Of a stretch of 32,041 nucleotides of DNA, positions 15,955 through 23,577 are shown in pieces. The notes below the pieces were generated by a model. The model had not been told where the DNA came from. It did no database searches and saw only the letters and a program-made list of their open reading frames with translations. A program made the translations under genes and the position numbers. Position 1 is the first letter of the stretch. The number at the start of each line of letters is the position of its first letter. The DNA is taken from contig JAQCEJ010000062.1 in the NCBI GenBank assembly GCA_027618475.1, positions 1 through 32,041 on the forward strand. Direction: 5' to 3'. Origin of the DNA: Planctomycetota bacterium. GTDB lineage: Bacteria > Planctomycetota > Planctomycetia > Planctomycetales > Planctomycetaceae.

Positions 15955-16791
15955 TTAACGCCGTGACTGATCATTCAGACTCCAGTCATAATCGAGATAC
16001 TTCACCCGGGCCTTGCCGCTCGCGGTTAAGCGTTGTGCGGAGTCCGGAACATACGGGGCAATCGTCTGCAATTGTTCCGCCGAGTTCTTTCCAAAATCGT
16101 CGGCAAACCAGTCCAAAATCGGCGAAACGTGAATGACGCCCGACTTCGTATCTGCCGAGAACTTCGAACGATCGGCAAAAAAATTCTTCGTATTCATCGT
16201 CAGTTGCTCATCTAATCGCTCGGCGACGTAGGCTTCATTCAATAAACGCGGACATCCAATTGAGGCGCAGACAATCGCAAAGTGAATTCGCGGCTCGTTC
16301 ATTTTCCGCAGAATTTCGTGCTCGATCGTCTCCAGCGAATAGGGCTTGCCTGCGACCAGCAACTGCAAGTCTTTCCAAATGTTGTATCCCACTACCTTTG
16401 CCGTATGATTGCGAATGCTCGATGTCGGATACTCGCGCAGAATCCCCTTGACGGTGAGTGCATTATAGGCGTTGATCCAGAAGGCCAATTGGGACTCGCG
16501 CGATGAGTTCCGGGAGATCTTCGCCGCCGAGAGATGATTCAGATAATCATCCAACAACTTTTGATCTGCTGCGGATGCTTTCCATTGGGTGTAGTCGACG
16601 TATCCCGCTTTATCGACATGTTTTCTGAGTAACCGATCCCAGGCCTCGTGATGGATCTCTTCAACCGGAACCTGTTTCGACACGGAGACATCGACCCCTA
16701 CCATCACTGCGGACCCGGCATAACAAAAGGTCGTGACCATAATTCCAACAGCGATTCCCGAGAAAACGGCGATCTTGGCGTAACGATGCAT
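15955..16791 (-). CDS. Exported DUF547 protein
   Basis: 278-aa protein with a signal peptide (residues 1-26, RYAKIAVFSGIAVGIMVTTFCYAGS) followed by a complete DUF547 domain. Family landmarks visible are QLAFWINAYNALTVKGIL, SIRNH, SLETIEHEILR, EPRIHFAIVCASIGCPRL and LDEQL. The CASIGCP pair of cysteines with the nearby His makes a catalytic role plausible, and DUF547 has been compared with papain-like folds, but no reaction is established. ATG at 16791 with AAGGA 8 bp upstream. It leads the five-gene minus-strand run ending in the two glycosyltransferases, and carries the same upstream 16-mer as arsM. From memory, DUF547 genes are common near ArsS, TVP38 and MerA-like genes. Confidence 0.87.
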   Translation of the reverse strand: MHRYAKIAVFSGIAVGIMVTTFCYAGSAVMVGVDVSVSKQVPVEEIHHEAWDRLLRKHVDKAGYVDYTQWKASAADQKLLDDYLNHLSAAKISRNSSRESQLAFWINAYNALTVKGILREYPTSSIRNHTAKVVGYNIWKDLQLLVAGKPYSLETIEHEILRKMNEPRIHFAIVCASIGCPRLLNEAYVAERLDEQLTMNTKNFFADRSKFSADTKSGVIHVSPILDWFADDFGKNSAEQLQTIAPYVPDSAQRLTASGKARVKYLDYDWSLNDQSRR

Positions 16792-17191
16792 CAGAACATT
16801 CCTTTGTGAATTCGAAAGACGGGGGAACAGGCCAGGCTTTCCTTTACCCGGTCAAAAACTGTACCGGGAATTATCGACGTCTTGCCGCATTCCGTCTGTG
16901 AAACCGGGCACAGTTGGCTATTCCGCCAAGATGAAAAAGATTCATCACGAAAAACCCCCAGACTCGTGTTCGCCAAAGCTCTCCAGTCCGTTCGCAAGGT
17001 CAATGGATATGATGCCGCCTATGGCCATCGGACGATCGAACTTACGACAGATCGAGCGAATTCAATTGCAGCGTGGCTATTGGTAACCTGTTGTGAAACA
17101 GTCCCTTAAAGCGCATTCCTATTTGTCTTACGAGAATTTCATGAATAAATCGAAACGGTCGTGTCATTAGTACGTATGGCAAGGAGTGAGA
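16792..17191. other. Divergent intergenic region between the DUF547 and sigma-factor genes
   Basis: About 400 bp with no credible gene. It must hold promoters for both directions. Visible items: the 16-mer shared with the arsM upstream region (16897-16912), a CCCGGT/ACCGGG inverted repeat with a 10-nt loop near 16849-16866, and a partial copy TGTGAAAC at 17092-17099. No clear -35/-10 pair stands out. Confidence 0.6.
16897..16912 (-). promoter_or_regulatory. Shared upstream element TGTGCCCGGTTTCACA before the DUF547 gene
   Basis: Identical to the minus-strand 16-mer at 4772-4787, in the same orientation relative to the downstream gene. Here the flanks extend the dyad to CTGTG...CACAG. The position, about 105 bp before the start codon, suits an operator or an activator site rather than a core promoter. 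Confidence 0.5.
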
Positions 17192-17794
17192 GTGAAAGAC
17201 GATGGCGACAAATGCGAACGATTTCTGTTGCACCTGAGGCCGCTTCAGGGAGCGTTGGAAGCGTTTTGTCGTCGCAGCGTGTACGACGTTTCTCTGGTGG
17301 AAGACGTCCTGCAAGAAGCAGTGACCCGGGCGTTTCGGGATTTCGGATTGTTCGCCGAGGGAACGAATTTTCGCGCCTGGATCTTCAGATACGCCCATCT
17401 CGGCATTCTGGAATCCAACCGGGGTTTTCTGACCCGCAGGCATCAACCGCTGGAGGTCGAACCGGCAGTCGAGGACGAATGGAATCTGGGAGGAGATGAT
17501 TCGCTGCTGCACACGCTACTCGAATCGCCGGAGATTCTGTTCGAGCATTGCGCGGACGATTTGATTCACGCCGTTCTTCAACTTCAGCCCGTCGACCGGG
17601 CAGTGCTGCTGCTCAAGGGCATCGGCGAATTCAAATATCGCGAGATCGCGGAGATTGTCGGCGTTCCCCTGGGAACGGTGATGAGTTCGCTGTCGCGAGC
17701 ACGGCAGCAGATGAGACAGGCGTTGACAAAGACCCGAGGGGGACAGGGAGGACTGCCGCGCCAGACCGGGGACGGCAGTCATACGAATCCCTGA
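17192..17794 (+). CDS. ECF-type sigma-70 family RNA polymerase sigma factor
   Basis: 200-aa sigma factor with only regions 2 and 4, typical of the ECF class. Region 2 spans about residues 27-75 (DVSLVEDVLQEAVTRAF, then GTNFRAWIFRYAHLGILESNR). Region 4 covers about 130-180 with LQPVDRAVLLLKGIGEFKYREIAEIV and the recognition helix VPLGTVMSSLSRARQQM. Start: the GTG at 17192 has AAGGAG five bases upstream; a GTG six bases earlier overlaps that ribosome site. The C-terminal 20 residues are a polar, Gly/Arg-rich tail. It is followed 44 bp later by a zinc-binding anti-sigma gene and then an efflux operon, so it probably controls these genes and itself. The inducing signal is unknown. Confidence 0.9.
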   Translation: MKDDGDKCERFLLHLRPLQGALEAFCRRSVYDVSLVEDVLQEAVTRAFRDFGLFAEGTNFRAWIFRYAHLGILESNRGFLTRRHQPLEVEPAVEDEWNLGGDDSLLHTLLESPEILFEHCADDLIHAVLQLQPVDRAVLLLKGIGEFKYREIAEIVGVPLGTVMSSLSRARQQMRQALTKTRGGQGGLPRQTGDGSHTNP

Positions 17795-17838
17795 ACGATT
17801 TGGAAAGATCGCCGACGGCGATTTGAAACGAGGTCATC

Positions 17839-18654
17839 ATGAATTGCACGCAAGCACGCCAGCATTGGCATCTGTTTCACGATTCCGAGGGAGATGCGGA
17901 GCTTCATCTGCAAGTCAACGAGCACCTGGAGCATTGTCCGGAATGTGCGCGCTGGTTTCAGCAACAAATTGTGCTGGAAGAAGCGATCACCCATTCTCTG
18001 GTTTCCGGAATGGAGCCGACCGCCGCGATCTGGAGCCGAATCGAACAGCAACTGGTCCCACCGCAACCGGCGCGGATCAAGAAGTGGCTTTTGTTCGGCT
18101 CCGCGGCGTTGACGCTGCTGGTGGCGTCGTTGCTGATCGCCGTCAGCATTGAAAACAGTTCGTCGCCCGCACCCGAATTGGCGGCGCTCTCGGTGGCCGT
18201 TCACGACAAACTGACCAGCGGCCGGGAAGAACCGAATTTTGTGAGTTCGTCGCACGTGGACATCGAGGATTACCTCAAACAACACGTCAGTTTTCCCGTG
18301 CGCTGTCCTCCCCGCGAAGATGCCGGTTTCGAGGCCCGCGGCGGTGGTACGTGCCGGCTCGCCAACGATTCGGCGGCCTATGTCGTCGGACAAGTCGACG
18401 GGGAATCGGTCAGCTTGTTTATTCTCTCGCGAGACAGCCTGTCGCATTTTCCCGAATTACAGGCGATACCGCAGCGGCAACGCACGCGGCATCAGCGGCA
18501 TGGGGCTCACGACATCCTGCTGATGGAGTTCGACCAGAATCTTGTTTTGGCCGTGGGCAAGGTTCGCGCCGAGCGATTACAGCGACTGCTGGATGCCTAT
18601 GGAAGTTACCCGCACGATCACAGTGTAAAGTCCGTGCGCCAGCGAGCATCGTAG
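17839..18654 (+). CDS. Transmembrane zinc-finger anti-sigma factor
   Basis: 271-aa single-pass membrane protein. The cytoplasmic part (1-82) carries the zinc anti-sigma motif H-x3-C-x2-C (His29, Cys33, Cys36) with Cys3 as likely fourth ligand, in HLEHCPECARWF. A TM helix covers about residues 83-104 (KKWLLFGSAALTLLVASLLIAVSI). The external part (about 165 aa) has the pattern of a small folded sensor with CPPRED and a GGTCRL segment, two Cys that could form a disulfide, and EFDQNLVLAVGKV near the end. ATG at 17839 with GAGG upstream. It should hold the upstream sigma factor at the membrane until a signal outside releases it. The RND permease starts 49 bp later. Confidence 0.85.
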   Translation: MNCTQARQHWHLFHDSEGDAELHLQVNEHLEHCPECARWFQQQIVLEEAITHSLVSGMEPTAAIWSRIEQQLVPPQPARIKKWLLFGSAALTLLVASLLIAVSIENSSSPAPELAALSVAVHDKLTSGREEPNFVSSSHVDIEDYLKQHVSFPVRCPPREDAGFEARGGGTCRLANDSAAYVVGQVDGESVSLFILSRDSLSHFPELQAIPQRQRTRHQRHGAHDILLMEFDQNLVLAVGKVRAERLQRLLDAYGSYPHDHSVKSVRQRAS

Positions 18655-18703
18655 GCAAAAAGATCGCTTGAAAGTTTTTGGATGTTGTGAACAGAGGTGA
18701 TGA

Positions 18704-21700
18704 GTGAAGAACATGGTTGATCGTGTGGAAGAGCATCCCGTTGAGCCGCGAATTGAGGCCCTCGATGGCGGTCCGAAGCAGGCAAGCTGGCTCGTGCGGG
18801 TTTCGATCTCAAATCCGTATCTCGTCATCGTGCTTTGCCTGATGATCGTCGTCCTGGGATACGTCACGATTACACGCATTCCGGTCGATATTCTCCCCTC
18901 GTTCAAGACGCCCGCCGTGCAGGTGTTGACGCTCTATCCCGGCATGCCGACGGAGATCATGGAGCGGGACATCACCAACCGTCTCGAACGCTGGACCGGC
19001 CAGTCGGAAGGGATCGCCCGGCAGGAATCGCGGAGTATGATGGGAGTGTCGATCGTGAAAGATTACTTTCGCGACGACATCGATCCCAACACGGCGTTCT
19101 CGCAGGTCACGAGCTATGCCATGAGCGACTTATATTACCTGCCTCCCGGAACGGTCCCGCCGATGGTGATGTTGTTCGATCCCAGTGCGCCCATGCCGAC
19201 CGCGCTGTTGGCGGCGTCGAGCGAAGTGCTGGACGAAAAGGAAAGCTACGACCTCGCCTACTTCAACGTCCGCAACATGCTCTCCGGTTCGCCCGGCGTG
19301 ATCGCTCCTGCCGTCTTCGGCGGCAAACTGAGGCGCATCTACATCTATCTCGATCCCGCCAAGCTGCAAGCCTATGGGCTGTCGCTGATGGACGTGCAGC
19401 AGGCGATCAAGAAGAACAATCTGATGATTCCGACCGGCAACGCCAAAATCGGCGACGTCGATTATATGGTCGATATGGAGAACATGGTCGAACACGTGGC
19501 CGAGTTCGATAACATCGTCGTCAAGGTCGTGAATGGCCGGCCCGTTTACGTCCGTGATGTGGGGGCGGTTCAGGATGCGGCGGCCATTCAGACGAACGTC
19601 GTACGGATCAGCCGCGCTCCCGGATGGGAGAGCAAGCGGCAAGTCTACATCCCGATTTTCCGTCGTCCCGGCTCGAACACCATTGAAGTCGTCAGCGGTG
19701 TGAAGGAGCGCATCCCCCAGTTTCTCGACAAGTTGCCCCCCAAGGAGGGTTACGCTGACCCAGATACCGGCAAGCCTGCATCGGGCTTAAATCTCGACGT
19801 CGTCGCCGATCAGTCGGTGTTCGTCCGAACGGCGATCCGAAATCTCACCTGGGAAGGCATTCTCGGCGCGGGTCTGGCGTCGTTGATGGTGCTGATCTTT
19901 ATCGGAAGTTTTCGCTCCACGATCGTCATTGCCTTGGCGATTCCCCTCTCGGCCCTCGTGGCCATCATCGGTCTCTACTTTACCGGCAATACGCTCAATG
20001 CCATGACGCTGGGCGGCTTGGCGCTGGTCATGGGGCGATTGGTGGACGATCCGCTGATCGATATCGAAAATACCTTTCGTCACCTGGATATGGGCAAGAG
20101 CCCAAAACGGGCGGCCCTGGACAGTGCGATGGAAATCGCCATGCCGGTCCTCGTGGCGACGATCACGACTACGGTCGTGTTCTTTCCGGTGATCTTTCTG
20201 TTCGGCATGGGCAAATACCTGTTCACGCCGATGGCGCTCAGCGTGACGATCGCCATGTTTGCCTCTTACTTTCTGTCGCGAACCCTCTCGCCCGCGTTCT
20301 GCGCCTACTTCCTCAAGGCGCACGACCCGAACGAGAAACGCTTTGTGCTGTTCCGCATTGCGGATGCGATGTACGAGAAAGTTCGCTCGGCATATACGGC
20401 CTTGTTGCGATTGGCCGTCCGCTGGCGATGGCTGACCGTGGCAGCCTCGATTGCGCTCGTGGCCGCTTCGTTACCTCTGTACGGTCTGATCGGACAGGAA
20501 CTGTTCCCGGCGACCGACGCCGGACAGATCGTCATCAACGTCCGCGCGACATCCGGCATGCGGATCGAGTTGACTGAAGAACTCACGCAGAAGATCGAAC
20601 AAGAGATCCAGTCGGTCATTCCAGCCGACGACCGGCAGATGATCGTGACCGATATCGGCGTGCTCTACGACTGGCCGGCGGGCTACACGGCGAACTCCGG
20701 GCCCATGGACGCCACGATGCTGGTCCAGTTGACCGAGGCACGCGACCGCCAGACGTCGAGCCAGCACTACGCCCGACAACTGCGTGAGCGGCTGAACGAT
20801 AAGTTCCCGGACGTATCGTTTGCGTTCAACACGGGTGGCATGGTCGCCGCCGCGCTCAACTTTGGTCTTCCCGCACCCATCAACATTCAGGTGGAAGGCC
20901 GCAACATGCAGGAGCAGCATCGCATCGCCACCGAGATCCGCGACCTGATTGCCCGCGAGGTTCCGGGTGTCGTTGATGCCCGCGTTCAGGAGGCAATCGA
21001 TTATCCCACCCTTAAAATCAAGCCGGACCGCACCAAGATGGCCTACTCAGGCATCTCCCAGGAAGATGCCACCAAGAACTTGATGAGCATGCTGAACAGT
21101 TCCACGACATTCGACCCGGCGTTCTGGCTCGATCATAAGTCCGGCAACCACTATTTCGTGGGAGTCACTTACAAGGAACAAGACATCAACTCGCTGACCT
21201 CGCTGGGAATGGTCCCGGTCTCGGGTCAGGCGACGTCGTCTCCGGTGCAGTTGCAGAATCTGGTCAGCGAACCGATCGTCGAGACGTCGGCGGTCGAGGT
21301 GAACCATCTCGCTCTGGCACGGGTCGTCAACGTTTACGCCAATGCCGATGGCCGGGACATCGGCTCGGTGGCTCGCGATATCGAGCGTGTCCTGTCCGAG
21401 TGGGGGACGCGCACTGATCCGCCGAGGGGAAGTTCGTCCGCCGTGGTCTCATGGGCCCCACCCGATCCCAGCCGGCCGGAAACCGGTTTGGCAGGCTATT
21501 CGGTCCGGATGCGAGGCGAAGTTTCCAGCATGAGGGAATCGTTCAGCAGTCTCGGGTTCGGCATGATCTTGGCGGGTACTCTCATCTACCTGATCATGGT
21601 CGCCCAGTTTCGCTCGTTTCTCGACCCCTTCATCATCATGTTCGCCGTGCCGCTGGGAATCGTCGGCGTGCTGCTCATCCTGTGGACCACGGGTACCACG

Positions 21701-22072
21701 TTCAACGTGCAGTCGTTCATGGGCGTCATCTTCATGATCGGCATCGCCGTGACCAACTCCATTTTGCTCGTCGAGTTCGCCAATCGACTGCGTATCGAAG
21801 AGGGGCTCAGCCCCCTCGACGCGGCGATTCAGTCCGGCAGCATCCGCCTGCGGCCCATCATGATGACGGCTCTGGCGATGGTGATGGGTTTGATGCCGCT
21901 GGCTTTGCATGAGGGTGATCCCACCATGCCGCTGGCACGGGCCGTCATCGGCGGACTCACCGCTTCAACACTCTTGACCATCTTCGTGGTCCCCTGTCTG
22001 TACGTCATTTTCAAGTCGCGGCGGCGTTTAGCCGATGCCGGACAGCCGGCGACAACTGGAGTTCCATCATGA
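18704..22072 (+). CDS. RND-family efflux permease
   Basis: 1122-aa inner-membrane proton-driven exporter of the RND superfamily (AcrB/HAE1-like). After a 30-residue leader, TM1 (NPYLVIVLCLMIVVLGY) is followed by a large periplasmic loop, TM2-6, an amphipathic linker, and the second half with the same layout. In TM4 the proton-relay pair is present as Asp448-Asp449 in GRLVDDPLIDIEN; in TM10 the position of the AcrB relay lysine is Thr1017 (GIAVTNSILLVEF), as in several non-AcrB subfamilies. GTG at 18704 with GAGG 6 bp upstream; an ATG three codons on is too far from it. It overlaps the adaptor gene by 4 nt (ATGA). The substrate (drug, metal or lipid) cannot be told; the DD pair argues against the CusA metal-pump signature. 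Confidence 0.93.
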   Translation: MKNMVDRVEEHPVEPRIEALDGGPKQASWLVRVSISNPYLVIVLCLMIVVLGYVTITRIPVDILPSFKTPAVQVLTLYPGMPTEIMERDITNRLERWTGQSEGIARQESRSMMGVSIVKDYFRDDIDPNTAFSQVTSYAMSDLYYLPPGTVPPMVMLFDPSAPMPTALLAASSEVLDEKESYDLAYFNVRNMLSGSPGVIAPAVFGGKLRRIYIYLDPAKLQAYGLSLMDVQQAIKKNNLMIPTGNAKIGDVDYMVDMENMVEHVAEFDNIVVKVVNGRPVYVRDVGAVQDAAAIQTNVVRISRAPGWESKRQVYIPIFRRPGSNTIEVVSGVKERIPQFLDKLPPKEGYADPDTGKPASGLNLDVVADQSVFVRTAIRNLTWEGILGAGLASLMVLIFIGSFRSTIVIALAIPLSALVAIIGLYFTGNTLNAMTLGGLALVMGRLVDDPLIDIENTFRHLDMGKSPKRAALDSAMEIAMPVLVATITTTVVFFPVIFLFGMGKYLFTPMALSVTIAMFASYFLSRTLSPAFCAYFLKAHDPNEKRFVLFRIADAMYEKVRSAYTALLRLAVRWRWLTVAASIALVAASLPLYGLIGQELFPATDAGQIVINVRATSGMRIELTEELTQKIEQEIQSVIPADDRQMIVTDIGVLYDWPAGYTANSGPMDATMLVQLTEARDRQTSSQHYARQLRERLNDKFPDVSFAFNTGGMVAAALNFGLPAPINIQVEGRNMQEQHRIATEIRDLIAREVPGVVDARVQEAIDYPTLKIKPDRTKMAYSGISQEDATKNLMSMLNSSTTFDPAFWLDHKSGNHYFVGVTYKEQDINSLTSLGMVPVSGQATSSPVQLQNLVSEPIVETSAVEVNHLALARVVNVYANADGRDIGSVARDIERVLSEWGTRTDPPRGSSSAVVSWAPPDPSRPETGLAGYSVRMRGEVSSMRESFSSLGFGMILAGTLIYLIMVAQFRSFLDPFIIMFAVPLGIVGVLLILWTTGTTFNVQSFMGVIFMIGIAVTNSILLVEFANRLRIEEGLSPLDAAIQSGSIRLRPIMMTALAMVMGLMPLALHEGDPTMPLARAVIGGLTASTLLTIFVVPCLYVIFKSRRRLADAGQPATTGVPS

Positions 22073-23484
22073 ACCATACGATTTTGAGCGCGTCAGCCGG
22101 GTTCGGAGCGATCGCCGCGACGGTGTCAGCGATTCTGTTTCTCGGATGCAACTCGGCGAGCGACACACCTGCTGCCCAGGCGCAGATTTCACGTCCGAGT
22201 CAATCTCCAGTCGATCACAAAAAAGACGCAAGTGGCGGTGCCGCGACAATCAGCCCGACGGTGGAAGACCTCTATCGAGTCACCATCCAGCCGGTCCAGG
22301 TTGTGTCGTATGAGAGCACCGCCGTTTATGCCAAGGCGTCCGGCTTCTTGAAGAATGTGGAATTCGATATCGGCGACCGCGTCGAAAAGGACCAGATTCT
22401 CGCCGAGTTGTTGATTCCGGAAATGGATCAGGAACTGGCCCAGAAGGCCGCGGCGGTGGAACAGGCCGGCGCCGCGGTGGAGCAAGCGCGCGCCAGGTCG
22501 GAAACAGCGGGGGCACTCGTGACTGCAACCGAAGCCCAGCTTGCGGAAGCGCAGGCGTCGATTGCCCAGCATGAGGCGGAACTCGTTTTTCGTCGAGCTG
22601 AGTACAAACGCATCGCAGAACTCGTCAAAAGCCGGTCTGTTACCGAGGCGCTCCAGGATGAGAAGCTCAAGCACCTGCAGACGGCCGAAGCGGCGCGAGC
22701 GGCTGCACAGGCCCACGTAAAGTCCGCCGAGGCTCGCGTGCAGGTCGAACAGTCGCGTCAACGGGAAGCGAAAGCCGATCTCTCATTCGCACAAACGCTC
22801 TGGGAAGTCGCCGATGCAAACCTGGAACAGACCCGCGTTCTCATGAAGTATGCCCAGATTCGCGCCCCGTATGATGGACTCATTACACGGAGGTGGATCG
22901 ATTCAGGAGACTTCGTGGCGTCGGCGGCCAACTCGAAGATGGAGCCGTTATTCACGGTGGATCGGATCGACAGATTGCGTCTGGTTTTCGACATTCCTGA
23001 ATCCGAGTCCGCTCTGATTCAGATCGGTCAACCCACGTCACTGGTCGTCGATGCCCTTAAAAATCGAACGTTCGCAGGACGTATCAAACGCACAACCGGC
23101 GTACTCGACCCGCAAACTCGAACGCTGCGCGTCGAAGCCGAACTCGATGAACCGAGCGAGAGCCTCCGCCCCGGCATGTACGGGATGATTATCGTGACGC
23201 TCGTCGAACGCCCGCAAGTCTTGACGGTGCCAACCCGGTGCATCCAATACGAGAATGGCTCGCCGTACGTCGTATGCACCAACGACGGACGAGCGGAAAA
23301 ACGTGCCGTGAAGGTGGGCTACTCAGATAACCTTCGAACTGAAATTGTCGAGGGCGCCGAGCCGAGCGACGTAATCGTCAGCGAGGCCGGCGATTACGAT
23401 ATGGACCTAGCGGATCACCGTCAGGCGTCGCTAAAAAAATACGCGAAAGAAAATAATTCGCTAAAGAAATCGACCCCTAATTGA
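22069..23484 (+). CDS. RND periplasmic adaptor (membrane fusion) lipoprotein
   Basis: 471-aa adaptor linking the permease to the outer-membrane channel. A lipobox FLGC (Cys27) ends the signal peptide, so it should be lipid-anchored. A first lipoyl half (KASGFLKNVEFDIGDRVEKDQILAEL) is followed by a long alanine/glutamine-rich coiled-coil hairpin (about residues 120-255), then the second lipoyl half (YAQIRAPYDGLITRRWIDSGDFV), a beta-barrel and a membrane-proximal domain with RPGMYGMIIVTLV. The ATG overlaps the permease stop by 4 nt, indicating coupled translation. The lysine- and asparagine-rich C-terminus (KKYAKENNSLKKSTPN) is probably disordered. Confidence 0.93.
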   Translation: MNHTILSASAGFGAIAATVSAILFLGCNSASDTPAAQAQISRPSQSPVDHKKDASGGAATISPTVEDLYRVTIQPVQVVSYESTAVYAKASGFLKNVEFDIGDRVEKDQILAELLIPEMDQELAQKAAAVEQAGAAVEQARARSETAGALVTATEAQLAEAQASIAQHEAELVFRRAEYKRIAELVKSRSVTEALQDEKLKHLQTAEAARAAAQAHVKSAEARVQVEQSRQREAKADLSFAQTLWEVADANLEQTRVLMKYAQIRAPYDGLITRRWIDSGDFVASAANSKMEPLFTVDRIDRLRLVFDIPESESALIQIGQPTSLVVDALKNRTFAGRIKRTTGVLDPQTRTLRVEAELDEPSESLRPGMYGMIIVTLVERPQVLTVPTRCIQYENGSPYVVCTNDGRAEKRAVKVGYSDNLRTEIVEGAEPSDVIVSEAGDYDMDLADHRQASLKKYAKENNSLKKSTPN

Positions 23485-23577
23485 AATAGTATACTGAAGG
23501 ACCAGTACGCGAGATGCCGATTACATCCTAAAGCGTCGTCGCTAAATCATGGAATGTGTAATCCCAGGGAGGGGATA

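Noticed and set aside
17092-17099. TGTGAAAC upstream of the sigma factor as a third copy of the 16-mer
   Set aside because: Only the first eight bases match; the second half is different, so it is not counted as a copy.
16882-17109. Small genes in the DUF547-sigma gap
   Set aside because: Two overlapping frames without ribosome sites that would cover the divergent promoter region.
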